From Strigomonas culicis (Eukaryota > Euglenozoa > Kinetoplastea > Trypanosomatida > Trypanosomatidae): a stretch of 64,000 bases of DNA. Below the pieces are notes generated by a model that did not search any database, was not told where the DNA came from, and saw nothing but the letters and a program-made list of their open reading frames with translations. The translations under genes and the position numbers were made by a program. The number at the start of each line of letters is the position of its first letter. The first letter of the stretch is position 1. The DNA is taken from NCBI GenBank assembly GCA_000482145.1, contig AUXH01000004.1, positions 1 through 64,000 on the forward strand. The letters run 5' to 3'. Shown here in pieces: positions 34,693 to 43,916 of this stretch.

Positions 34693-36288
34693 TTAAAAGT
34701 CATGTTTCGCATATCCTGCGCGACAGAGAGGGCACTTGTACACAACCCCGCCGGGGCCGTTGCTCTCTTGCAAGGTGCGCCAGTCGCTGTAGCGCTCAAA
34801 CGTACGCAAGCACGTGCCGTGGAACACATGACCGCAGCTCAAAATGACACCGGGGCGACTGTTGCCCGCCTCCAAGCCTCCATTGCGGGGCGTGCCTTCA
34901 CACTGAGTGTCCGAGACTGACTCCGCCGTCGCTTTCGTAGAGGCTGTGGTTGACGTCGTGGATGCCCCGCTACTCTGGGTCTTCTTTGCCGTCTTCCCTG
35001 TGGAACCCTTGGCGCGCGCGGTGCTGCTGTCTTGAGGAGTCGCCCGCTTCGTCGCAGGAGCACGCGTCCCCTTGACACTCGTGCCGGCCTCTCGCTTTGC
35101 CTCCGCATCCGCCTTCTTCTTTTCTTCCCTTTTGCGCTCGTACTCACGCCGCAGCTCCGCAACGGGATCGGGTGCCTCCGTGGCGGCCGCGACTAAGGCG
35201 CCGTCCCCCTTCCCTCCGAGCGACGGGCTGCCGCTGCGCTCAATGTACTCGAGGCAGATCGGGCACTCGTGGTAGACAAGGCCCAGCGCCTTCGTCTTCT
35301 GGAACACATCCCGGCGGGCACAGGACGTGAAGGTGCACACGGACGCGATCGCGGTGGTTGTCACCGGCGTCTCCTCCGCCGCCATGACGGCGCGGTCTTG
35401 CTCCACGCGGCGCGCCGCAATCGCCCGCCACTCGTCCTCCGTCAGGTAGGCGGCCGCCGCTGCCTCCTTCACGGCGTCGAGGTTGCTGAGGACAGCCTCG
35501 CGCCGCGCGGCCTGCCGGTCGAGGAAGGTCTCCCACGCGCGCGACAGCTTCTCGAGCCGCACACTCGCGTAGGACTCGCGGAACTCCTGGTTGTGCTGCA
35601 GGCGCCAGCGCGTGTAGGCGCGGCGGGCGAGAAACCCCCGCACGTAGGACTGCACGCGCACGACCGCCAGCCGCTGTGCCATCGCCTTCCCCGCGTAGTA
35701 CGTCTTCTTGTGGTAGTGCGTCTGGCGACACTCCGGGCACGCCAACCGCGCGGTCGCGTCCACCCCCTCCGCGCGCAGCTGACGCCGCACGAACTGCTCG
35801 AACTGCTTGAAGCACCGCTCGTGGAACACGTGCGAGCAGCTCAGAATGACCTGCGCCTCGTCCATGGTCGCATAGAAGTACTCCAGGCAGATCCCGCAGA
35901 GGTTCTGGCCCATCGGGGCCTGCCGCTCCCGCAGCAGCGCCCGCGCCTCCGTCGCGCGCCAGTCGTCCGTGGTGGGCGCCGGCGGCGGGGCGGGCACGAG
36001 GCCCATCTTTTGGGCCAGCGTCAGGCGGCCGTGCGGCTGCGCGGCGGGCAGCTCGCGCGTGTTGATCACCGTCGGCGCGCCCTCGGCGTCCACCACCCCC
36101 GGCACGACCGCGTAGGCGCCCTGCTCTCTGAAGTGCTGCTGCAGCGCGACCGCGCTCCAGAGGCCCACCTTGCTGCCCGTTGCCGGGTGCTGCTTGGCGG
36201 TTGCCATCTTGCTGCCCCACCCGCCGAGCGGGCGCCCAATGGAGGGGAGCGTCGAGTCCTTGCTCTTGCCCCGCGTGCTGGCGCTCAT
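34693..36288 (-). CDS. RNF32-like double RING-H2 protein with IQ motif
   Basis: This 531-aa protein matches vertebrate RNF32 in order and detail. The conserved LTLAQKMGLV lies at 89-98. RING-H2 number one spans 131-187 (C131, C134, C151, H153, H156, C159, C184, C187). An IQ-type calmodulin-binding helix lies at about 208-226 (VRVQSYVRGFLARRAYTRW). A second RING starts at CPICLEYIE (C342, C345) and resumes, after a roughly 110-residue Lys/Ala/Ser/Thr-rich insert (about 353-463), at ILSCGHVFHGTCL, ending in CPLCR. RING pairs act as E3 ubiquitin ligases; RNF32 is known mainly from testis, and its presence in a flagellate suggests a flagellar role (inference). The start is MSASTR; the longer upstream frame is AT-rich non-coding. 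Confidence 0.88.
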   Translation of the reverse strand: MSASTRGKSKDSTLPSIGRPLGGWGSKMATAKQHPATGSKVGLWSAVALQQHFREQGAYAVVPGVVDAEGAPTVINTRELPAAQPHGRLTLAQKMGLVPAPPPAPTTDDWRATEARALLRERQAPMGQNLCGICLEYFYATMDEAQVILSCSHVFHERCFKQFEQFVRRQLRAEGVDATARLACPECRQTHYHKKTYYAGKAMAQRLAVVRVQSYVRGFLARRAYTRWRLQHNQEFRESYASVRLEKLSRAWETFLDRQAARREAVLSNLDAVKEAAAAAYLTEDEWRAIAARRVEQDRAVMAAEETPVTTTAIASVCTFTSCARRDVFQKTKALGLVYHECPICLEYIERSGSPSLGGKGDGALVAAATEAPDPVAELRREYERKREEKKKADAEAKREAGTSVKGTRAPATKRATPQDSSTARAKGSTGKTAKKTQSSGASTTSTTASTKATAESVSDTQCEGTPRNGGLEAGNSRPGVILSCGHVFHGTCLRTFERYSDWRTLQESNGPGGVVYKCPLCRAGYAKHDF

Positions 36289-36623
36289 AACGCGTTGCCG
36301 CTGGCGACCAATGTGCGGGACAAGTAAATGACTAGTGAGAAGTGTTCTCAAGTAGAATTCCACTCTCAATGAAGAGAAACAGACAACCATATGGGGCGAA
36401 CGAGAGAAACACATTTAAGAATACAATCATTGACATCTAAATAAGATTGAAGAACAGTGTTTGGAAAATAATAAACTATTTTTTATAACGTTCATGTTTT
36501 GTATATAGCGATAGGGGAAACCCTCACCATATGTATGTACAGTGTGCAATCTAGTATGTGTTCGAACACCTTGTCCGTGGGGTGCTTCATATGCTTTTTA
36601 TTATGATCCCTCTTCCTTGTCTG
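36289..36623. other. Intergenic region
   Basis: AT-rich, with no repeat or gene visible. It contains the splice region of the RNF32-like gene and the 3' flank of Yos1. Confidence 0.6.
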
Positions 36624-36965
36624 CTAGCCCAAAATAAAGGCTAGAACGATGAGCACAACATTGACAAAGACAAGAGGCCAGCGAAGCAGCATGCGCACCG
36701 AGCTAAGTAAGGCAGCGATCTGAGTCTTAAGGGGGGAAATCGACACACTCTTCTGTGCCGCATTCTCATACGTTTCAAAGGCAGCGAAGCCTCCATCGCC
36801 ACCACCGTTATCGCCGAGGCCGCCTTGGTTACCTCCTTCGTACCGCTGCTGCGTGGCGGTGGATGCGAGTCCTATTTTTTGGAGCAGACGCGTCTCCGAC
36901 AGAATGGCGAGCGCATTCATCATTAAAACAATGCTCTTGAAAATACTGTAAATACTGAACCCCAT
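36624..36965 (-). CDS. YOS1: Yos1/IER3IP1-like ER-Golgi transport protein
   Basis: This 113-aa protein aligns over both ends with human IER3IP1 and yeast Yos1. The N-terminal span MGFSIYSIFKSIVLMMNALAIL is followed by SETRLLQKIGL (human: HEERFLKNIGW). The C-terminal part has SSVRMLLRWPLVFVNVVLIVLAFILG (human: RSVRTVMRVPLIIVNSIAIVL). Between them is a Gly/Asn-rich insert (about 40-65) absent from the roughly 80-residue relatives. Yos1 works with Yip1 and Yif1 in forming COPII transport vesicles from the ER. It adds to the secretory-pathway genes in this window (p115 is two genes upstream). A T15 run on the minus strand at about 37064-37078 is its probable polypyrimidine tract. Confidence 0.9.
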   Translation of the reverse strand: MGFSIYSIFKSIVLMMNALAILSETRLLQKIGLASTATQQRYEGGNQGGLGDNGGGDGGFAAFETYENAAQKSVSISPLKTQIAALLSSVRMLLRWPLVFVNVVLIVLAFILG

Positions 36966-37261
36966 TGTCTGCGTAATCTGTGCTTTTTCATTGATTGTTA
37001 CGTAGCGTAGCTGTTTAGTGCCGCAGCAAGGGTCAAACTGCCTGAAGCCACTTTCTGGGAACCTAAAAAAAAAAAAAAACTAAGAGGCTACGGAGAAGGC
37101 AAGAGGAAACATAGAGGAGAGGAACGATATATAATAAAACGGTAAGAACACTGCAGACCAACAGAAGCGTTCTGCTCAAGATCACAGTGTAGCGTGTACT
37201 TCAACAAAGATAAAGAAGGAAGAAAAATGTATAGGATTAATAATGTCTATCCGCATTTACT

Positions 37262-38788
37262 TCAGACGTCTGTCCGTTCCTTCTTGACGGCTATAGGCGA
37301 CGGAGCCTCGGTTTCTGTTTTCATGACAAGGCCCTGCTCCGCGTCGCTCGCATGGACCACCGTGAGGTGCGCCCCCTGCACCATCAGCTCGCACCCCGCC
37401 GTCAGCTCTACCGCGGTGCCCAGGACGAGCTGCCGGCGCGGCGCCACCACCCGCACGCCGTTCGAGCCGTAGTTGAGCAGCCACAGCGAGAAGCGCCGCG
37501 GGTGCTTGAGGTGCGGCTGCTGCCGCCGCGCCGCGTCCTCGGCGTCCGACCCTTCCTCCTCCTCCTCCTCGTCGGACTCCGCCTTCACCGTCTCCTCGTC
37601 GCCGCGTGTGGTCCCCGGCTCGGCCGCGTACGACGGGCGCCACACGAGACTGAAGTGGTGCGCTGCCACGCGCGCGGCCTCCGCTGCGGTCGTGAAGGCC
37701 TCGAGCCCGACGTCGATATCGACCGTGCCGCCGCGCGTGCACTGGAGGCCCTCCTGGCGCCCGAACGTGGTGCACAGCTTCGCCAGCGGCACCACCTTCT
37801 GCGGCGCCGTCATGGCGGCGCTGGCCGCATCGCTGCGGCGCAGCACGAGGGCGAGGCCGCCGGCGGCCGGCGGCGGCGGGCCCCACCCGAGGTCCTCCCG
37901 CGGCGCCACGTCCTTCGGCACCGGCGGCGCCGCGAGCGGACTCGTGATGTTGACCGATGCGGGTGGCACCACGTAGTCCGTCTGCGCCCCTTGCGAACAG
38001 AGCGAGCGCCACGGCTGGCTGTACAGCGTCGCGAGCGCGTCCAGTGTCTGGACGCGCTTCTCGACGTTCGTCTCCCGGCCGGAGATGAAGACGCCCACCT
38101 GCTCCGGCGCATCCACCTCGCGGCTCCACGGGTCCGGCGAGGGCTGCAGGCCCGCCGTGGACGGTGCCGCGTCTACCTCGCGCCGACGCTTCTGACTATC
38201 TGCCTTGGTGGCTGCCAGTGCCCGTGCCTCGGCAGTCCTGTCCGCGTCCGTGTTAATTTCCTTCAGCTTCATCCAGGCCGCGAGGTTGATAAACTGGTTC
38301 GACATGAGGCAGGCGCCCTCCACCTCGCTCAGGCCGGCGGCCGCAATGAAGCGCGCGATCTCCTCGACCATCGTCGCGGCGGAGAAGAAGCCGCTCGTGA
38401 GCACCTCCGGCGTGAGGCCCGCCGCGAGGAGCCGGTTGCTCGAGACAAGGTGCGCGAGCGTGACCTTCGTCTCCGCGGGCGCCTCGCCGGCGCCGGGCGC
38501 CATGGCCACTGCGGCGGCGGAGGCCCCCTCGGCCCCCTGCAGGTTGAGTCCGTCGGCGATGGACCAGAAGGATGCGTTCACGTCGACGGCGTCCGCGACC
38601 TTGTCCCAGACCTTGACCGGCGGGCTGCCCTGCGGCACCTTGGGGAGCAGCTCCGGGAACAGATAGAAGGGCGGCTCGTAGAAGACGGACCGCTTCAGCT
38701 GGATGCTGCAGTCGCCATAAATACTAAGTGGGGTCTCCCCGCTGCCGTCCGCCGTGGGGGAGGCGCTGCCATCCTCTCCTTTCGACAT
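37262..38788 (-). CDS. FHA-domain protein, MCRS1-like
   Basis: This 508-aa protein has a forkhead-associated fold at about 325-480. It is visible as ALVLRRSD, CTTFGR (FGR at 342-344), TVDIDVGLEA, VAAHHFSLVW (about 371-380) and the late strands SLWLLNYGSNGVRVV and LTAGCELMVQGAHLTVVHA. An acidic insert (SDEEEEEEGSDAED, about 403-420) splits the domain. The sequence around IDVG and the N-terminal helical region recall microspherule protein 1 (MCRS1), a subunit of INO80 and NSL chromatin complexes, whose FHA also contains 'IDVDLSLEG'. FHA domains bind phosphothreonine. The C-terminus (VKKERTDV) resembles a sumoylation site. The start is the ATG at 38788, 13 nt after an AG at 38802-38803. Confidence 0.72.
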   Translation of the reverse strand: MSKGEDGSASPTADGSGETPLSIYGDCSIQLKRSVFYEPPFYLFPELLPKVPQGSPPVKVWDKVADAVDVNASFWSIADGLNLQGAEGASAAAVAMAPGAGEAPAETKVTLAHLVSSNRLLAAGLTPEVLTSGFFSAATMVEEIARFIAAAGLSEVEGACLMSNQFINLAAWMKLKEINTDADRTAEARALAATKADSQKRRREVDAAPSTAGLQPSPDPWSREVDAPEQVGVFISGRETNVEKRVQTLDALATLYSQPWRSLCSQGAQTDYVVPPASVNITSPLAAPPVPKDVAPREDLGWGPPPPAAGGLALVLRRSDAASAAMTAPQKVVPLAKLCTTFGRQEGLQCTRGGTVDIDVGLEAFTTAAEAARVAAHHFSLVWRPSYAAEPGTTRGDEETVKAESDEEEEEEGSDAEDAARRQQPHLKHPRRFSLWLLNYGSNGVRVVAPRRQLVLGTAVELTAGCELMVQGAHLTVVHASDAEQGLVMKTETEAPSPIAVKKERTDV

Positions 38789-39235
38789 GCAGAAGAGGGC
38801 ACTGAAGAATGAGAGGGAGGGGGTGCCGAGAAAAGCTGCTAGATACAATCTATTGAAGGAAGTGGGAAGGAACAAGAGAGGAAAAACGAATCACAATCCG
38901 AATAACACACAAAATGTGCAAGCAAGAGGGTGTTTAGACAAGCACCTTTCAACAATAAAAGCCGTCGCGACGTTACGCATGGTTTCTGCTTCTACACACA
39001 CCTTCCATGTAGAATGAACGGTTAAAATGGCTAGAAAATGCAAAAAGCCCACAATGGCACATTATGATGCAATCATGTTTCACTTGTTGGCGCTGTTCCT
39101 GTTTATAGGTGACATAACCATGGTACACTAGGTATATTACAACACAAACACAATTCAGAAGAATACATAGGTAAGAGGGAGAAACAAAAAAAACAGAGGG
39201 AAAGAGAAAAGCTACACTTACTCCCTGAATGCTGT
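38789..39235. other. Intergenic region
   Basis: A-rich on the plus strand, with no repeat or coding-like stretch. The minus-strand tract at about 38804-38825 (CT-rich) serves the FHA-protein gene. Confidence 0.6.
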
Positions 39236-42200
39236 TTAGCGCAAGTCAAACTCATCCGCTACGCTGTTGTCGTTGGGTCCGGTCGCAAAAGGGTTCCCAA
39301 TATCGATCACATGAAAGTTATTGTCTGATGCCGCGGATGCCATCGCGAAGGCAGAGCCGCGCTGCTGCGACATCGCTGGACTGCCCGAGCTACCGACCTC
39401 ATTACAGGATGTAGGCGTAATGCCCTGGTACATCTGTGAGTCTCCGTCGTTGTTCGGCTCATTCAGGTTGTCTCCTGCGACCCACACATTCTGGATCTCC
39501 GGCAGCTGCAGACCGCGGTTGCGGTTTGCCACGGGCACCGGAACGACGTCGCGGAAGGGATTGCCCTCCATCGGCAGCGGCACCAGTGGATCCACGGCCT
39601 CCGGTGGCGGCACGAGGGGGTCCTCCGGCGCGTCTGCTACGGGCTGTGGCAGCGGAGGTGGGATGAGGGTCTGAGGCGGTGGGAAAGGCAGCAGCGCTCT
39701 CTCCGTTCCTTGTGGTTCTGCCACCACGACACGCGGTGCGCCGTTGATCTGCACGTCGGTGGAGTCGCCGTAGAAACTCGGGGACTGGACCAGATCGGGC
39801 GCGACGTGGAGCGGCTCCATCGCGTGCGGCTGTGCATGCACGTGGTGAGGGTGGTGGTGGTGGTGGCTGTGCGGCCCTTGGAGGGCTGCCAGCGGTCGTG
39901 TCGTCGTCGCCCGCACGCCTTGCTGCTCCGCCAAGTGGTCTGGGTGTGGCTCGGCATGGTCTTCCGTCTGTGGCGCGCTCCACAGCGCATCCTGCGGTCC
40001 AGGCGCCTCCGAAACTGACACTGGTTCATGCTGCATACTCAACTCACCTACAAGTGTCAGTAGCTCCTCCTTGTCCCGCAGCGCCTCCTCCAACTCCTGC
40101 AACAGCTCTGCGATACGCTCTTCTCCTTCGCGCACGCGTGCCAACAGCGCCTCATCGACCGGTGGTTCCGGTGGGGACCGCAACTGATGCTGCTGCTGTG
40201 CTGCCAGCTCCTGCTCCAACTGCGCGATACGCTCTTCTCCTAGACGCACCCGCGTCAACAGCGCTTCATTCACTGGCGGAGCGGACGGAGGACTCACGTA
40301 CTGCTGCTGCTGCTGCTGCGCCGCCAGCTCCTGCTCCAGCTGCGCGATACGCTCTTCTCCTTCACGCACCCGTGCCATAAGCGCCTCATTCACCTGCGGT
40401 GCGGGCGGAGGCCTCGACTGCTGCTGTTGCTGCTGCTGCGCTGCCATGGCTCGCTGTAGCTGGGCATTCATGGCATTCATGGACTGCACGAGTTCCTCCT
40501 GCTCTTCCTGTTTGGAAGCAAGCGCCTCCTCCAACAAGCGAATGGTTTCCTTCGCCTGCTCCGCCTCCTCCAGCACCCTCCTCTGCTGCTCGCTCTCCCG
40601 CACGTCGAGCTGCTGGCTCTGGCCCTGCAGCAGGGCCACCTCCTGCTGCAGCTCCTGCAGCTTGAGCTCTCGCTCCTCCGCAAGCGCTCGCCAGTGTGCC
40701 ACCTCCTGCCGCACGTCGTTGATGACGTCGATGAAAGGCGGCACCGGTGAGGACGAGTCGTCAGGGCTTTGAAACGCGGTGATGCTGTAGTCCGTGTTGC
40801 CGCCGCCGTTGGGCGACACAGTGGTGTTCGGGCGTGAGTAATCCATATTGGCATCCACCGTGTCCGGCATGGCCATCAAACCGGGTAGGGTCGTGCACAG
40901 CGCGTTTTTGGACGTCCTGTTCAGCTGTGTCTCGACACGGTCCGTGACGGGCAGTCCCGACAACGGCTGCGGCGGTAGGTTGGGGTGAATCGACTTTACC
41001 GTCTTTGCGGGGTCCATGGTGGCGGTACTGGCCACGAGCAGTTTCATCTCCACCACCCCAGGCGAGAAGGGAATGGGCGAAAGCACGCTGTTGATGCCGC
41101 CCTTGCCGCTCCCCGGTGGGCACAGGCTGCGAAAGGCGTGCATGCAGCCCTCCAGCTCGCTCTTGAAGCCGGCATCGTAAACGGTCGTCGAGGGTGCTGA
41201 AAAGGCATTAGGGACCGGCTGCGACCACTGCGTGCTGCCAGCAGCTACATCCATCAGAAGTGTGTCGAAAAAGGAAATGCCCCCCAGCGCCGTCACGAAC
41301 TGCTCCACCATCGCCTCCTTGGTGGTGGTCAGCTGCAGTGGGGCCACGTGCGAGCCTTTGCTCCCCTGCAGCGCGTTACTATCGACTACGGGCGGCATCA
41401 GCAGGCAGGCGTGCGCCGCCAAGCAGGCACACCACAGGCGGATGTGCACCGACCCCTCCCGCGAGGCGAAGGACAGCAGCGTCGACAGCCACGATGGCTC
41501 GGCCACGAAGTACAGCAGGACGACGGGCGAGGCGCCCAGCCAGGCAAAGAGGACGCGCATGTATGCGGCCAGCGTGGCGGTGTCCATCCCCTCGCTCGCG
41601 TAGCCGCCCTTGATGCAGTAGCACACATACGAGCAGAAGGCGTTAAAGAAATTGAGCCCAATCACTTGCGAAAGGACGACGGTGGGGTTGTGCGGCAGCG
41701 TGGAGCGCTTGTCGGCGCTCTGCTGCTGGCCAGCCGCGCTGGGCCCTTCCCACGGCACGGCGAACAGTCGCTCCGCCAACGACGGTGAGAGCAGCAGGTG
41801 ACGCAGGAGGTGGGCCGCGTAGTACTTGCCATGCGGCGCCGCCTTATACTTCGGCGACGCGCTCGAGAAGAGGAGGACGTGGGAGAGCAGCGCGCCGCAC
41901 TCGTTGTCGAGCGTGCGCGCCTCCGTGACGGGCGCAAAGGCGGACAGCAGCAGGCCGACGAGCAAGCCGTGGCAGGCGGACTCACTCAGGAGGGCCTCCA
42001 CGAGGCCCACCGAGGCAACCAGCAACGTGGAGTCCGTGCTGGTGAGCAGGTCATCCAGGATGGAGCGCACGCTGCTGCGATGAAGGAGGGTCTTCTCATC
42101 CTTCCCCAAAACCGTATAGACGGGAAAGCGCAAGAACTCCTCAATGCCGCGCGGGAAATGGGTGACGAGGCGCGTCACCACACGCACCGTTTCAATACGC

Positions 42201-43444
42201 GTACCGACCTCCACTGCATGCCCGCACAGGGCTAAGGACAGGAGGGGGTGGAGAAGGCCAGCCTGCAGCAGCCCCTCGCGTGCGGCCGCGACGGTGCCCT
42301 CCGCCTCCGCCTCCTTGAGCACACAGGAGAGCAGCGCCATGGCCTTGAGGAGCACTAAGGAGGCGTCTGCCGCGAAGAGCGGCAAGGGCACGGTTACGCG
42401 GATGATCGGTGAGCGGTCCTTGTCCTTCAGCGCCGCGACCGCCTCGTGCACCCCACCGAGAAGAGGGCAGAGACGGCTGGCGAACCCCATGTCGAGGAAC
42501 ACCTTTCGCGTGGATTTATTGCCGCGCAGCATGTTGTGCATAATTGTCAGGCAATCCGCCACGAGGCCGCCGCCTTTGAGATAGTTTGCGTTTTTGATGA
42601 GTTGAAACAGGGCCTCGAATCCGTTTTCAAACGCGAGAATCGTCTGCAGCTCCTGGTCCATCATGGTGAGCGCCGTCAGCAGCAACAGCACCTCCTTTTG
42701 CAGCGTGATGTCGTGGGCAGGGTCGGACAGCAAATCCGCAATGGTGCCCAGTCCACGGCACGTGAGCAGCTTCTGGTGTGTGACGGACGGATTGAACTCC
42801 TCCAGCCGCTGTAGTATGCGCACGGCGTGCAGGCGATCTGACTGGGTGAAGCCGACACCGAGGGCGCTCACGAGGAGAGCGACGCGGTCCTCCATCGCGG
42901 TCAGAAAGGCGTTGCGATACTGCTGCTTTTCTCGCGCCGAGAGGGCCTCACCACCGCCACCGGCCGCCGTCTGGCTGCGCGACGATGGATAGCACTCCAC
43001 GTCCGTCACGTGGTCCAGGACAACGAGGGCGGAGGCCACCATGTCGGGGTCGATCTGTTGCTCTACCATATCGAAGAAGAGATCCGTCTCTGCTGGCTGC
43101 AGTGCATACGGCAGGTCCGGCGCACGCTCCAGCTCGCGGAGGGCATTCCGTTTATCTTGCATAACGACGCACGTCCGCAGGCGCGTCAGCAACGTGGGCA
43201 CCGGTGTCGTGCTAGGGGGAAACCTCGCTGCCACGGTGGGCTGAGCCATGGGCTCCGCTGTACCTGCCGCTGCTGGAGCTTTCCCTCCACCGGCACCACT
43301 AGGACGTGCACTGGCTGCCACGATAGCCGCCTCTTGTGTCGGCGCAATCTTCGGTGCCGCACCTATCTCCTTATCATCGTTTCGTTCTTTCTTCACGGGG
43401 TGCACAACATTCTCACCAAGCAATACTTTGAAAAGAAAACTCAT
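39236..43444 (-). CDS. p115/Uso1-like vesicle tethering factor
   Basis: This 1402-aa protein has the two-part build of p115/Uso1. The N-terminal head (about 75-720) is an armadillo-like alpha-solenoid. Conserved points are MQDKRNALRELE, ILAFENGFEALFQLI (human: IVAFENAFERLLDII) and GLVADCLTIMHNMLRGNKSTRKVF. The tail from about 905 is coiled coil (ELKLQELQQEVALLQGQ and onward). It includes three tandem units of 38-40 residues, each with poly-Gln, a Pro-rich hinge and ARVREGEERIAQLEQEL, then a Pro/His-rich C-terminus. An Ala/Pro/Gly-rich region (30-75) precedes the head. p115 tethers COPII and COPI vesicles at the Golgi with Rab1. The tail is less acidic at its end than in animals. The short MSFLFK start follows a purine-poor leader. 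Confidence 0.82.
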   Translation of the reverse strand: MSFLFKVLLGENVVHPVKKERNDDKEIGAAPKIAPTQEAAIVAASARPSGAGGGKAPAAAGTAEPMAQPTVAARFPPSTTPVPTLLTRLRTCVVMQDKRNALRELERAPDLPYALQPAETDLFFDMVEQQIDPDMVASALVVLDHVTDVECYPSSRSQTAAGGGGEALSAREKQQYRNAFLTAMEDRVALLVSALGVGFTQSDRLHAVRILQRLEEFNPSVTHQKLLTCRGLGTIADLLSDPAHDITLQKEVLLLLTALTMMDQELQTILAFENGFEALFQLIKNANYLKGGGLVADCLTIMHNMLRGNKSTRKVFLDMGFASRLCPLLGGVHEAVAALKDKDRSPIIRVTVPLPLFAADASLVLLKAMALLSCVLKEAEAEGTVAAAREGLLQAGLLHPLLSLALCGHAVEVGTRIETVRVVTRLVTHFPRGIEEFLRFPVYTVLGKDEKTLLHRSSVRSILDDLLTSTDSTLLVASVGLVEALLSESACHGLLVGLLLSAFAPVTEARTLDNECGALLSHVLLFSSASPKYKAAPHGKYYAAHLLRHLLLSPSLAERLFAVPWEGPSAAGQQQSADKRSTLPHNPTVVLSQVIGLNFFNAFCSYVCYCIKGGYASEGMDTATLAAYMRVLFAWLGASPVVLLYFVAEPSWLSTLLSFASREGSVHIRLWCACLAAHACLLMPPVVDSNALQGSKGSHVAPLQLTTTKEAMVEQFVTALGGISFFDTLLMDVAAGSTQWSQPVPNAFSAPSTTVYDAGFKSELEGCMHAFRSLCPPGSGKGGINSVLSPIPFSPGVVEMKLLVASTATMDPAKTVKSIHPNLPPQPLSGLPVTDRVETQLNRTSKNALCTTLPGLMAMPDTVDANMDYSRPNTTVSPNGGGNTDYSITAFQSPDDSSSPVPPFIDVINDVRQEVAHWRALAEERELKLQELQQEVALLQGQSQQLDVRESEQQRRVLEEAEQAKETIRLLEEALASKQEEQEELVQSMNAMNAQLQRAMAAQQQQQQQSRPPPAPQVNEALMARVREGEERIAQLEQELAAQQQQQQYVSPPSAPPVNEALLTRVRLGEERIAQLEQELAAQQQHQLRSPPEPPVDEALLARVREGEERIAELLQELEEALRDKEELLTLVGELSMQHEPVSVSEAPGPQDALWSAPQTEDHAEPHPDHLAEQQGVRATTTRPLAALQGPHSHHHHHPHHVHAQPHAMEPLHVAPDLVQSPSFYGDSTDVQINGAPRVVVAEPQGTERALLPFPPPQTLIPPPLPQPVADAPEDPLVPPPEAVDPLVPLPMEGNPFRDVVPVPVANRNRGLQLPEIQNVWVAGDNLNEPNNDGDSQMYQGITPTSCNEVGSSGSPAMSQQRGSAFAMASAASDNNFHVIDIGNPFATGPNDNSVADEFDLR
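40091..40444 (-). repeat. Three tandem 38-40-codon coding repeats in the p115-like tail
   Basis: Units at 40444-40325, 40324-40205 and 40204-40091 each encode AAQQ.., a Pro-rich hinge and a 17-residue coiled-coil block (ARVREGEERIAQLEQEL with few changes). The Gln run shortens from seven to three. Confidence 0.9.
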
Positions 43445-43916
43445 TTCGAAAGGGGAAGGCTGTCAGAATAGCAATCCAGAAAAATCGACAAGTACAAAGG
43501 TATAAATGGGAAAACTCAAAAAGGATAGTTAGAAGTGCGAAGACTATTCAGTTAAGAAGGGGGGGGGGATAAAAACAACACTTCGTGTAAAGAGAAAGGA
43601 GAAGAAAAGGAGGGGAGAGATACATTGCAGCGCGTGAAGAGGAATGGAGCATCCGGTTGAAGTTACTGCCAGGAGCTGCAGAGTGACGCATAGGCGTACG
43701 TTCCACTACTCCCCACAACGAACCTGACAAAGAATGTATACGCATAGACCAATGTTGTTTATGTTAATTAGCAAAAAAAAAAAGATTTATTATATGATTA
43801 AGATTAATTAAGCGCCACGTTAGGGTTAAACTATTCCATTTTAAAATGGAGGATTAATCGACAACGACAGATCACACACAAAAAAAAAAACCGCATCGTC
43901 CTCCCTTTCTCGTGTG
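43445..43916. other. Intergenic region with G10 run and palindrome
   Basis: Contains a run of ten G (43559-43568) in the p115 5' flank region and a 16-bp perfect palindrome (43835-43850) about 70 nt beyond the NOP53 stop. Otherwise AT-rich without a gene. Confidence 0.65.
43835..43850. repeat. 16-bp palindrome TCCATTTTAAAATGGA
   Basis: A perfect self-complementary sequence in the NOP53 3' flank; no loop, so it would form a hairpin only poorly in RNA. Confidence 0.9.

Noticed and set aside
43820..43825. Single TTAGGG, the trypanosomatid telomere unit
   Set aside because: One copy only, inside an intergenic region; expected by chance.
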